The position numbers were made by a program, and so were the translations under genes. A stretch of DNA of 64,000 nt from the NCBI RefSeq assembly GCF_018446385.1, contig NC_055989.1:135559004-135623003 (forward strand), in the 5' to 3' direction. The DNA comes from Zingiber officinale. Lineage: Eukaryota; Streptophyta; Magnoliopsida; Zingiberales; Zingiberaceae. Shown one piece after another: positions 12,454 through 23,262 of this stretch. The notes under the pieces are model-generated. The model did not search any database, was not told the origin of the DNA, and saw only the letters and a program-made list of their open reading frames with translations. Numbering within the stretch: the first letter of the stretch is position 1; each line of letters opens with the position of its first letter.

Positions 12454-12577
12454 CTTTATAAATTTATAAAATAGCATAAATATAAAAATACACAGATCGA
12501 CAAGATAATTTACCTGGCTCAACATGCCTTGGCTCCTACTTAATGACTTATGATATGTCAATTGCTTTCTGTATAAA
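12454..12577. repeat. Right copy of the ~118-bp flanking direct repeat
   Basis: Begins immediately after the 3' LTR and follows the same order as 6454-6571: ATATAAAAATACACA, GACA(G/A)-type block, TGGCTCCTACTTAATGAC, TGTCAATT. Small differences throughout show the copies are not recent. Confidence 0.8.
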
Positions 12578-12747
12578 TCTTTTTATTTTTTTTCTGAAAT
12601 CTCTTATAACACAACACTTTATTTTTTTTACAACAAATATAAAAAATATAAATTCAAGAAAAAATAAAAAATAATGAAACTCTCTTTTAGTTGCTTTCTT
12701 TTGTTTTAAAATTGCTCAAAGATGACTTATGAATGGAGTAACACTTT

Positions 12748-13909
12748 TGTTGGATCGTGAAGAACACTAGAGGGGGGTGGGGGTGAATAGTGATCGTCGA
12801 AAATAGAGATAAAATTAAAATACGTAGGAAGAGAAAAATGAAAACAACGCTAACAAATCAATTTTTACTTGGTTCGGAGCCTTCGTCGACACCTACTCCA
12901 AGGCTCGCACTCGTCGAGTGCTTTCGTTGGGAAATCCACTAACAATTCGTAAATCACAAGAGGAATACAATGGATCTATAATTTAAGTGTAGAAAGAAAC
13001 AAGTATACCAATAACTTTTTAGAGATCTGGAAGGCTGTGCTTTTAGTTGTTGGAGTCGCATCACTCTGTCGTAGGAGTTGTGTTGCTCGGTGTCAGAGTA
13101 GCGCCACTCGGTCGTTAGAGTCGTGTCGTGGAGTCGGAGGAATGTCTTTGGAGCAGCACACAAGAAAGCGATCAAAAAAGAATGTTGTGTGTTGTGCTCT
13201 TGGTGGAAGGCTGCTTATATAGGCAGTTCCGGGCGCCTGGATCCCTTCCGGGCGCTTGGATCGTAACGTCAGCCAACCAATAGTGTGCTCCAAGCTAGCG
13301 AGCAGATAAGCCTTGGGCATTCCGGCCGCTCGGACCACTTTTCCAACAAATCGTTTTCCTGCAAGAAAAAGTTAGTCCGAGGCAAATAAAAATTATACTA
13401 CCCTGTAAAACAAAGTTAGCACAATATATAACAAGTAGAGTAGTAATTAGTTCTGTCTCCTCGAGACCAGAATCTAGTCAAGATCTCAACTTAGATTTTC
13501 AAAATGGATCTAAGTTAGATCGACGCCTACTGTTCCCTCAAACGGGGAACGCGTCATCACCAGGTCACTCCCCTCCAGTGACTTATCTTAAATTACCACT
13601 TTGCCAGACATCCGGTCAGCCCGTCGACCTGTCTGGACTTCGTGTTAGCTATCCGGTCGGCCCGTTGACCTAGCTGGACTTCGTGCCAGATATCCGGTCA
13701 GCCCCACGACCTATTTTGACTTTGTGCCAGCTATTTGGTCGGCCCGTTGACCTAGCTAGATTTCGTATCAGATATCCGGTTAACCCGTCGACCTATTTGG
13801 ACTTCTCTTGTACACTTAGTTAACTCGTTAGATCATAATAAACCTAATTTAACTTACTTTGTCATTCATCAAAATCTGAGTTAGACCGTTAGTACAACCT
13901 GCACCAACA
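12748..13909 (-). mobile_element. Solo LTR with perfect 5-bp target duplication ACTTT
   Basis: On the plus strand it reads TGTTGG...CCAACA, so its ends are inverted repeats. ACTTT lies on both sides (12743-12747 and 13910-13914). The orientation (end AGAGGGGGGTGGGGGTGAATAG near 12770) is that of a minus-strand Sirevirus-like LTR. The GC-rich block at 13226-13330 has GGGCGCCTGG words, and CTGCTTATATAGGC near 13210 could be the TATA box read in reverse. No internal sequence remains, so recombination between two LTRs removed it. Confidence 0.92.
13604..13806. repeat. Five 41-bp hairpin-forming repeat units in the solo LTR
   Basis: Each unit has a variable arm, TCCGGTC, a short spacer, a GACC block, then the complement of the arm and GGACTTCGTG. 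The first unit has arms CCAGACA (13604-13610) and TGTCTGG (13630-13636). The second has TTAGCTA and TAGCTGG. The arms differ between units but are mostly complementary inside each unit. Confidence 0.8.
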
Positions 13910-13942
13910 ACTTTCTCAAGAGTCATCTAAGAATATGATATC

Positions 13943-14150
13943 GTCCCCTCGGGACGGACAATTAGCTAGTGCATGGTGGTGTTACAATTATGAGGTATGA
14001 GAGTCAAATTCCGGTTAGTAGCCGGATGCTTGCCCTCCATGCAATATTTAATTGCTCAAGGCTAGCAGTCACCCGTGATTTACCTCTTCCATGTTAGCCT
14101 GGGGATGAATTGATAGAGGTGCTGGAGGCAAATGAATTGTGTTTGGTCAC
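13943..14150 (+). mobile_element. tRNA-derived SINE with ~19-bp target duplications
   Basis: Box A-like TTAGCTAGTGCATGG at about 13961 and box B-like AGAGTCAAATTCC at about 14000 are spaced as in a tRNA promoter. The unit is bounded by CATCTAAGAATATGATATC (13924-13942) and CATCTAAGAATTTGATGTC (14151-14169), two mismatches in 19. Length ~208 bp. There is no clear poly-A or poly-T tail, so the 3' end is set by the duplication. Confidence 0.82.
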
Positions 14151-14169
14151 CATCTAAGAATTTGATGTC

Positions 14170-14558
14170 ATGGCAAGAAGCTTTTTTGCTTCTAGGTTTT
14201 TTATACCTAGAAATTCCTCACCTCCAAAACTTTCTTGTCTGAAATCTAGTGTTCATGTCCTATTGAGACTTCATACCGCTAAGAATTTAGTATCCGATCA
14301 TTTTGGACTTCCTTGTCTAACATTTGGTTTTCTTGACTTGTTGGGAATTCCCTACCTAACGTTTATTCTCCCTAACTCGATCAGACTTCAACTAACCAAT
14401 TCGATTTCTAACCTTCTTGGACTTCCTTTCCTAGCATCCAATCTTCCTGATTTGTAATACATGTTAAATTCCCGATACTTATATACTTGACATTCTTGTG
14501 AGATCACAAATATCTCTTAACTTAAACTTAACTCAAACACCAAAACCACATGCTTTGG
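14170..14558 (-). repeat. Minus-strand LTR fragment
   Basis: Repeats of the form CTAACAT-TTGGACTTCC match the U3 repeat style of other minus-strand LTRs here (53930-54359). It ends head-to-head against a plus-strand LTR at 14559. The one long ORF here (14170-14457) is repeat-derived. Confidence 0.55.
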
Positions 14559-15560
14559 TGTTGGTGCATGCAACACCAGTAAATTAAACTAGAGTTTTGA
14601 TGTATAACAAAAGGTTTAAAGTCAGTCTTTCTAACATTTGTGTTAGGTGTGCATGTGTAAAAAACTTGATAGGGACATTGTAGGAGCAATGGGAGAAGTC
14701 CAAATGGATTAGGTGAGTCAAACATTTGTCTAGCTAGGAGAAGTCCAAATGGGTCATGTGGATTGAACTTTTGGCAGACAAGAAGTCTAAATGAATCAAG
14801 TATATCAAACATTTGTCAAGGAAAGAAGTCCTTGTAAGTTGAGGATGATCAAATATTAGACAAAGGCAAGAAATTCAAGAGAGGACCTTCTGACAAAGAA
14901 TGTTGTGAGAGAGCCTCTGTTAATCTAGTTGAGGGTAGTTTCTTGAAACTTAGGCGATAAACTTACCAAGAAACCAACATGTTTTTTGGAGTCAGAGTCA
15001 AATAGATAGTTGACTGCTTCAACTACCAATCCAATATGGCCATTTGAATTTTAAAGGATTACAACTTTTGATTCGGGATTTAGAATCAGACTTGGTCTAT
15101 GATCACGCGTGTATAATTCAGATCTATATTTGCTATAGGGGAATTCGTAACCGTCAAGTTTCAGAACCCAAAAGCAATGTTTAGGTCCTCATTAAAGCTT
15201 CTGAAGATTTTATTATTATTTTTAGTAATTTCTATTTTTATGATATTTAAGGTATTTTTGATATTTTTGGCATTCATAAGTTAGGATTTGTCTATATCAA
15301 CATTCTATGTTATTAATTTTGATTTCTGTCAAGAAATTTTTTTTTTTGGTAAAATTTTTTTTCTCAACAAGATAGGAATTGAGGTCCATAAGTCCGAATT
15401 TCTTTTATTTTTTTTTGCCTTAGAGTTTAGAGTTTATATAAGCACCTGTTTAGTCGTATGTGAATTCATCTCTCAATTATTAATAATTTTTTTTTAAGTA
15501 AATGGTGGGGGTTCTCCTTTTTTTCGGGTTCTTTTCTTGTCTTCTCCTCACTTACTCTTT
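14559..15560 (+). repeat. Plus-strand LTR-like remnant
   Basis: Opens TGTTGGTGCATGC followed by TTTTGATGTATAACAAAAGG, the usual start of Sirevirus-like LTRs in this window. Then come repeats around AGAAGTCCAAATG. The far end is not defined; sequence beyond about 15500 is low complexity. Confidence 0.5.
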
Positions 15561-16099
15561 CTCATTAACCCACAGGATAATCATTATTCCACCCGACGTC
15601 ATAATTTTGGTAGAACAACAACAATTTATTTTCTCATTGCTACTCTACTATATGTAATTATTCTACTTGTTGTATTTTAAAATATAGAATATTTGATAAA
15701 GAAATTGTAAGAATCAAATCGACTACAAGAAAAGCTATTTAGTTTTGTTCAATTCTAATTTGGTTAGATTTGGTCTACTAGCTAATGACTGGTGGTTGAC
15801 TAGAAGTTAAGTCAACAATGATCGTTGAATAGATGAAGTTATGCAGACTTAGTCGACTAAATGAATTGTAATGGTTGTCTAAGATAGCTCAGTTAGCAAC
15901 TAACGTAACCAAGGAAAATCTAGTCTAAAAAATTATTCAAATTTTATTTCTTACAACTTGATATTCTCTTTTCAGCATAATTTTCTTTAAGCTATCATTA
16001 TTACTGCTTGCCTACTTTATTATTTAAAGTTTTTCTTAGATTTTTATATTTTATGATTTAGCCAATAGTGTAAATGTTTCTCTACCTCTAAAATTTGGA
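15561..16099. other. AT-rich remnant, not classified
   Basis: Contains TTGACTAGAAGTTAAGTCAA-like inverted words at 15790-15860, similar to the GTTGACT motifs of nearby LTRs. No coding content recognised. Confidence 0.4.
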
Positions 16100-17860
16100 C
16101 TTTAATTACAACAACCACCTGAATTAAAAAATTTGGATCCCTAGATCACTTGAGAAGGCCTTATATAGGCTAAAACAAGCCCTCTAGGCTCATCCTTCCT
16201 CATTTTTAAGGACTTTAGCAGAGTTCAAGAGAATCCTATCTCGGTCATAAAGTCAAATGGAAATGACTTATTTATTTCCCAAGTATATGTAAATTATATT
16301 ATTTTTGAATTAATAAATAATGATTTTCTCAATCAATTTATCACTCGTATGGAGCTTGAGTTTTGACATGACTCTATTAGGAGAGTTGATTTCTTCTTAG
16401 ACTTCAAATCCAACGAACCAAGGAGAGAATCCATGTCCATCAAACAAACTACCTAAAGAACTTAGTAAGAAGTTTGACATGGAAAGTGATAAGAATTGTC
16501 CACGCCTATACCAACAAGTGTTAAGATGGATCATAATCTAGAAGGTAAACTATTGGACTCTAAGTATTATAGGAGTGTCATATGTAGCATATTATGTAAG
16601 TACCCTGAATAAATTTTGATGTGATCAATTGGATTAAGTTAGACTCTGTTGTATTTAATCCTTGTGTCTAAGTGTGCATGAACTTAGGAACACAGGAAGT
16701 TGAGCGGAAGACGCAGCTAGCGAGAAGAATGACATAAGAAGCGAGTAGACGGGCTCAGTGCATCCGAGGGACAAGATACTGCGGAAGAGTACACTAACGG
16801 ATGAGAAGGCTGCACACGATGCTTCTGAGGGATGAGAAGTTGGAGCTGAAGTCTGCTCGAGAAGAAGGCTAGAGTTAAGTTCGAGTGAGCACAACTCTGG
16901 ATGGCCGGAGAATCACCTAGGCGACCGGAACAGAAATCGGACAAGTCAACATCATGTTGACTTGTTTAGGCACTTGGACCATGTCTAGGCGCTCGGACTC
17001 TAGGTGCCTGGATAGGGTCCGGGTGCCCGGACTACCTCGGCACAACAGGGGAGCCTCGTCGAAGAGACGTTGCTACGGATGACGTTCGGGTCCATGTCAG
17101 CAGTAGTTCAAGCACCTAGACCGGTCCAGACACTTTTTGTACTTTCATTTCCATATTCTGCACTTTATTTTCTGTTCTTCAACGCATGTACGAGGCTTCT
17201 CTGCCTTCGAGGATTTGTTTGTAGAAGGAGATCTTATTGAGCTTTCATTGCCTTGGAGTAGTAATCTTCTGATTGCAAACTAAGCAAATATGATTGTCTC
17301 GTACTTTCTTTTTATTATGTTTTACTTTAATTAAGTGTTTGTCTAACTAAAGTCGAAAGAACGAGAACAGTATATTTACAATTTCTAGGCAATCCCCCCT
17401 CTAGTCGAGTGCACAGGGACCAATGTTTTGAACCATACCTCTAGTATACCAGATATCTTGTTAGCAATTGGCATGTGCACTATGTACCAATCATGTGCCA
17501 AAGAGTTACATTTGATTGTCGTTAAGAGAATCTTGAGGAATCTCAAGGAAAATCTTAACGTAGGTTTTTGGGATCCAAGGACTTATACAATCAAATTTGG
17601 AGGATACTTTTGTAGGATGCAAATTGTATAGAAAGTGTAGTAGTGGAGGATGCCAATTCTTTAAAATTTTCTTAGTTGATTGGAGTACTAGAGATAGTAT
17701 TGTGTTGCAATATCCACCATAGAGACTGAATACATGACTATGAGGACATATGTGGCACAATTGTTGTGTATGATGCACACACTTAAAGATTATAAGCATA
17801 ATTATAAAAAAGTTCATGTGTTGTATGTAATATGAGCACCATTAACTTGACAATTTTCAG
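16100..17860 (+). pseudogene. copia RT/RNase H relic split by a solo LTR
   Basis: Before the inserted LTR, broken frames give KALYRLKQAL (near 16150), a YVDD-region equivalent VYVNYIIFE (near 16285), FDMTLLGEL (near 16360) and DSKYYRSVI (near 16560). After it, from 17428, PDILLAIGMCTMYQSC, LIVVKRILRNLKENLNVGFW, then IETEYMT and QLLCMMHTLKDY follow in the usual copia order up to about 17860. The Asp-Asp of the catalytic YVDD is replaced by Asn-Tyr. This is the only Sirevirus-like pol I can see in the window. Confidence 0.8.
16595..17425 (+). mobile_element. Solo LTR (family A) inserted in the pol relic
   Basis: Starts TGTAAGTACCCTG and contains the family-A block GTGTCTAAGTGTGCATGAACTTAGG, GGAAGTTGAGCGGAAGACGC and GGGTGCCCGG words. 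It ends near CACAGGGACCAATG. The same family occurs at 20162, 23263 (minus) and 54360 (plus). The pol frame resumes directly after it. The target duplication is no longer clear. Confidence 0.75.
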
Positions 17861-17867
17861 GAATGAG

Positions 17868-18120
17868 CAGAGTGGGACACGACCAAGCCGTATTGCCTAC
17901 TATTATGTGCTCCGAGCTTGATTGATTTCTCCTTTGAGTTCCTACAAAATAAGATACACTCATATATCAGTAAAAATGCTATCAATTGGAAAGGATTTGA
18001 CATAAAGCTTAAAATAAACTTTTACTCATGAAATATGATATAAACACAGAATTAACAACACAAGAGGATTAAAAATGTCAAATAGGAAGACAAAATAATA
18101 CGTCAAGTCATTGGTTATCA
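17868..18120 (-). repeat. Fragment of an Athila-type LTR
   Basis: Reverse complement matches the start of the LTR at 29977: both open TGATAAC and share TTGACGTATTATTTTGT, TTTTAATCCTCT(C/T)GTG and a GACACGACC word. It is cut at about 17868 against the copia pol relic. Confidence 0.65.
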
Positions 18121-19275
18121 AGCCCTCCTTTTAATCATAGATAGGAAAAATTATTGTAGAGATCTAGATCTTCACGTAGTTGCTGAAAGATGGGTGCAAA
18201 TTTGCTTAAGAGTTTTCTTAGATGTAACTTATTGATCGTTGGATTGTTTGTTCTGAATGAATGCTCCATGTTTTATTTATAAATTATCTCATTAGTCAAC
18301 TATCTATACTCATTTAGTCATCTGTTGTGTTTGATCTTATCGAATCCGTAAGAATTGATATGCTATTATCTTTGGAATCTCTGTTGATAATTTTTCAATT
18401 TCATCTCCAGTTGACTATATGCCTCATATAGACAACTATGTACTAAGAAGTCACCTTTCTTAGTTGACTTTTGAATATTCTATTTGATATGGGAAATCAT
18501 CATTTGACACCATTAGTTGATTCATTTATGTTTGATCTCTAATTGCTTCAGCCAACTTTCCAACTTACAAAAATTCTATTACTCCATAATTATATTAGTC
18601 GACTATCCCAATCGACTGTCAAATCTTCTATTTGCTATCATACTAAATCATGAATTTAAATATATTGTTGTAATCATCAGCCAATCGTATATGAAATTAG
18701 TTGACTATATGCAAAATCACAAACTTCATGGTCATTCGTGGTATCAATCTATTGACTTCATAGATTACACAGTCAACTAATCTTATACCATAAATCTGAA
18801 CTTATCTTAATTCAAGCTTTGCACTCTTCTTGTGTAACAGTTGATTGTTACCTCAATATCAGTTGAATGAGACACCATGACTCAACCTATATACTAGTCA
18901 AGCCCGTGTAGCTTCAAGTCTACCCATGTTCTAGGGTTACAATCACTCAAAACTCTCAATTTCAAGAACATTACCTCTTGCTGGGTGGATTTTATCCCTT
19001 ATAAACTTCTGTTCCTAGAGTCTCCTCATCTCCAAATTTTCACCTATCTAGCACCCAACTGTCCTATGCCTACTAAGACTTCCATCTTGCTTGTATCCTT
19101 CTTGGCCTTCCGTATCTAACATCCGGCCTAGGCTTACAAGGACTTCCATTTGTTTGCCAAGGCATATGCTTGTGACAACTTGACACACCATATTAGATTA
19201 CTTTAATCACTTAAAACCATGGTTCAAACAGCAAAACTCATACACAATACATGCTTGAGTGTGATTGCATCAACA
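18121..19275 (-). repeat. 3' LTR of a minus-strand element (family D)
   Basis: On the minus strand it opens TGTTGATGCAATCACACTC, preceded by a purine tract (reverse complement of ATCTCTCTATTTTTGACG, 19276-19293). It carries many AGTTGACT/AGTCGACT words. Related copies lie at 26290-27839 (minus) and 27840-29976 (plus). Confidence 0.7.
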
Positions 19276-19429
19276 ATCTCTCTATTTTTGACGTCTAACA
19301 ATCATTTTATGTTAAGATAATAAACATAAAATAAATGTTGTACTAAGCAAATAATCAATCATGACCAAGAGAAACTTGGAATAGTTAAGGAGCATTGAAA
19401 CAAGAAGAAAATTGATTTTAAATTTTAAC

Positions 19430-20015
19430 CTCTTAACTCATCTAATTTTATATTAGAAAGATCTACGGAATACCTTATAGGCATCCACTATAGATAATCA
19501 TACAATAATCCTAGGAGATGTCTTAAATGCATACCTAATGAGATCTTAGTTTTCTAGACTTTCTCCAATTGAATGGAGATTGATAAGAGTTCCTCGAACC
19601 AACCATGTAATTGGTTAACCGACTCACCTTCTTTCACTGACCGATTTTGTAGTTGACTGACTAATAAATCTCTTATGTATCCTAGAATCCCTTATACTCT
19701 CATATAATTCTATTAATTTATCCTAAATTTCTTTTGCACTTCAGAACGGCCTAACTTTACTTAACTAGTCATAATCTAAACCACACTGAAGTGTTACAAT
19801 TGCCTTGATATTTGTTTGAGCTTGTTTATTTGTTCAATCAACCATTTGTCTGACTCTAAATGCTTTACCTCTTCATCTATAGGAATATGAAAACCTTCTT
19901 TGACAACGAACCATAGTTATGTATTCATTATTAAATAATACTCCATTTTATTCCTCTAATATGAAAAGTTAGTTCCACCAAAAAAACAAAAAAATTGTCA
20001 AATAGTACCTCTTGC
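19430..20015 (-). pseudogene. Degenerate gag of the family D element
   Basis: Read on the minus strand, broken frames yield the gag/UBN2 landmarks in order: VTLQCGLDYD, a SAKEI-DKLIELYE stretch, LLVSQLQNRSVKEGESVN and MHLRHLLGLLY. Stops and frameshifts are frequent. A decayed primer-binding region and 60 bp of the other LTR (20102-20161) follow, where family A cuts in at 20162. Confidence 0.7.
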
Positions 20016-20161
20016 ATCGGCATAGCCAGTGAGAAAATTTACTTTGTTGGCTATTAAACCTCTAAAGAAACCTACTCTAAAAACACTTATTGGATTGGTT
20101 TTGTTGCTAGAGAGGGTAAATAACACTAAAATAATTTTTTGGCAAATAAGTGTTGAACGGG

Positions 20162-21128
20162 TATAGGTCTATTATGGTCGATAAGAAGGGGATGAATTAT
20201 CCTGTACAATAAAAAATAAGTATACATTTCTGTAACTAATAATTACACACTTAACAAAAATATAATAGAATTAAAAGAGTATGAGACAAACAATTTTACT
20301 TAATTTGCAATCAGAAGAAAAGTCGGTTCACTACGAAGATCTCCTTCTCAAACAAAACGTCGAAAGCGGAGAAGCCTTGTACACGAAAATGAAGATCCGA
20401 AATGAAAAACAGAATGGATTTCAAAGTACAAAGTGTATTATTCAAAATGAAGAAGACCAGAGCTTTATTTATAACCTACTGATTGAATCTGACCGCTTCC
20501 TGATGTGGCACGATCTAGGCGTCCCTAACATGACAAAATTCTATCTCCATGCAACGGCTATGCAATGGCTAAGTGATAAATTTTTATCCACTCCTGAGCG
20601 CCCGGAACTGGTCTGGGCGCTTAAACCGTTACTGACGTGGACCCAAAGTCGATCCATTGCGTTGAGGCGCCCTTTCGGCACCAAAGTGGTCCAAGCGACC
20701 GGACTAGCTCCGGGCGCTCGAACTCCAGGCGCTTGGAATAGCTCTGGCCACCCGGAATAGCTCTGGGCTCCGATAAGAGTTAACTCAGAGTTGACTTTTT
20801 GTCCGACCATCTGCTCTGTCTCTGTACGCTTGGGTGATTTCGGCCATCTGGAATTTAGTTCATCCAAACCCATCTTCTAGTCTTTTCGAGCAATCTTCCG
20901 CTCCAGCTTCTCGTCCCTTGGAAATGTCGGTGGCTTCCTTCTCGTCCACCAACGTACTCTTCCGCAACACCTCGCCCCTCGAATGCACCGAATCCGTCTA
21001 CTCTTTTCCATGCCATCATTCTAGCTAGCTGCGTCTTTCACTCATCTTCTTATGCTCTTAAGTTCATATACACTTAGATACAAGGATTAAATATAACAAG
21101 GTCTAACTTGATTTGGTATAACTTAACA
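20162..21128 (-). repeat. 3' LTR of the family A element
   Basis: Aligns with 23263-24322. GC-rich CCGGGCGCTCGAACTCC words lie at 20590-20760. The 159-codon plus-strand ORF here (20281-20760) is antisense LTR sequence, not a gene. Confidence 0.75.
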
Positions 21129-21928
21129 ATTGTTGAAAATTCTAAATTTTTTTGTAATGGTTAAACAGATATGTCCAAAATAGTGATAAAATTTTCACAA
21201 AATAATGAAATTAATATTAGCAGTAAAAAATTAATTTTGACAGAAAGAGGTATATTTTCAAAAATAGTGTATAAATAGTCTCTAACCTCTAAAAATTATG
21301 AAAAAATTTCTGAGAAGGTAAAATAGCAAGTATTTTTGCTAAAAAAAATTAAAAAAAATTGAATGTTCAAGAATCTTTAATATTAAAAATTAGTATTTTA
21401 ATAAAAAGATTCATAGAAAATTTAATACGATCAAAATATTTAGAAAATATTTTTTTTATAGAGAACATGTTACTTTATCATAGAAAAAAATAATATTTTT
21501 AAAAAATAACTCTTTGAAATAATTTTAAATTTAAAAAATGATATTTGTTAAAAATTTATAAAAAATAATAGAACGGTCAAAAAAAATTTAAAATTTTTTC
21601 TACCAATAAATAATGAAATATTCTTTCACAAAAAAATTAAGATCTAATTAATTTTAAAGAAAAATTATATGAAAACATTAGACAATTTTAAGCAAAAAAA
21701 AAATATTAAATAAAAAAATAAAACATGCATAAAGATTTTAATCTAACCATGATTTCAGAATTCAATATATGTTCCTTCCAACTTGATTAACCAGATATTT
21801 TATTGGAATAAATTTTTATGATAATTTTCTAATTTGACCCTTATGATATCCTAAATACTAATTTAGTCCTTGATAATTTTTAAAATTCAAATTAATAAAA
21901 TTTGAACATGCAAAATTCTTTAAATTTT
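21129..21928. other. AT-rich non-coding 3' region of the family A element
   Basis: About 80 percent A+T by eye, with no ORF and no RT homology. No clear purine tract borders the LTR. Confidence 0.55.
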
Positions 21929-23205
21929 CTATTTGTCCTTTAATTTTTTATTTTTAACTTTTATTTTGTCGAAATATTCTAATCGACAAGATTTTGCTAA
22001 AGTTCCTTTTAGCTCATTGTTTTCCTTTGATAATCTTTTATTATCATTTTCTAATTGATAGAAATTTTTAGATAGCATTTTAATAAACTTGTATAATTGG
22101 TTAGGAGGTAGAGATCGTACCTGACTTAACTTGTCGATCTCGTTGTTTGATGCTTCCCCTGTAGTGCTGCTTTCCTCCGACGTCGCTCCCCTTTCATCGA
22201 TGCTCATTTCGGATGAGCTTGCTTCGTTATCTTCTTGGTGACTTGCCATCAGTGCAAGTCCGGTGTAGGCTTCAATCTCCGACTTTGATGATGTTTCATC
22301 CCATGTCATTTTTAGATTTTTGTCCTTTCTCTGGATCGGTCTTTTATCCTTGTCCTTGTCCTTGTTCTCTAGTTTTGGACAGTTATCTTTGAGGTACCCT
22401 TTTTCATTATAGTGATAGTATCTCACTTTCCTTTTTTTTTTCTTGGCCTGCACTTGTTTGAATTTATTAGATCTAAAAAACTTTTTAAACTTTCTTACCA
22501 TAAATGCTATTGTCATCGTCGAGAGATATTTCAGAATCTGGTTAGTCCATTTTTACCTTTAAGGCAATGTTTTGCTTCAGTTTCTTCTTTAGATTTGCAC
22601 ATTTAGATTCATGAATTTCAAAGGAAGAAAATAATTCTTCTAGATTACTTACCTTTAAGTCTCTAGAGATTTAATATGCATCTTCTGGGGTTAACTATTC
22701 TGGTGTTCTTGGAAAAGTGTTAAGCGTACACCTTAGCGAATCTCGGTTGGTTACCTTTTCTCCGAGATTTGTGAGTTCGGTGACTAGCTCCTTTAGCTTG
22801 TGGTGTAGTTGAGGGACCGTTTCACCTTCCTTCAATCAAAGATTTGTCGGTTGGTTCTGAATTAGATCTCTTCTTACGATCTTGGCTTCGGAGGATCCTT
22901 CGTGAAGCTCAAGGAATTTTTCCCAGAGATCTTTTGCAGACTTGTAGACTCCGATCCTGTTGACCTCATGTGGTAGCAACGTACTTAGCAAGTGAAATTC
23001 TTCTTTTTCGTTGGCAAAAAATTTAGCTTGTTCCTTCTTTGTCTAGTTTTTTTCTTTCACAGTTGTTGTCGGTAGGTACTGTAAAATCATTTTTTAAAAT
23101 TAGAAAGATATTGAAATTAATTTTGAAATATACCTCTATTTTCTTTTTCCAGTGTGTGAAATCTCCCTCGAACTTCGACTGGTGGATGCTTGTTCCAGCC
23201 ATCAC
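21929..23205 (-). pseudogene. Family A gag with zinc knuckle destroyed
   Basis: Opens MAGTSIHQSKFEGDFTHWKK at 23205, matching the gag start at 55353. The middle has many stops. The C-terminal third (22516-21929) is open for 195 codons. It contains YYHYNEKGYLKDNC at about 22375-22425, where a CCHC zinc knuckle should be: both leading Cys and the His are Tyr, leaving one ligand. An acidic Ser-rich segment (ASSSEMSIDERGATSEESS) and a coiled-coil-like KLSKENNELK stretch follow. It cannot act as a normal nucleocapsid. Confidence 0.8.
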
Positions 23206-23262
23206 CTTCTGTACTTCGATTGACGATTAGTCCTTCTGAAGCGCTTGGACTCTAATACCAAT

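Noticed and set aside
13943..14010. Possible tRNA gene (box A/box B)
   Set aside because: The sequence does not fold as a complete cloverleaf and is bounded by long target duplications; it is the head of a SINE. The same holds for 25841-25900 and 38500-38560.
14555..14580. Near-palindrome GGTGTTGGTGCATGCAACACC as a regulatory site
   Set aside because: It is explained by two LTR starts (TGTTGGTGCA and its complement) meeting head-to-head.
20281..20760. 159-codon plus-strand ORF
   Set aside because: Lies antisense in the family A 3' LTR; GC-rich repeat words give an open frame. No homologous frame in the other LTR copy.
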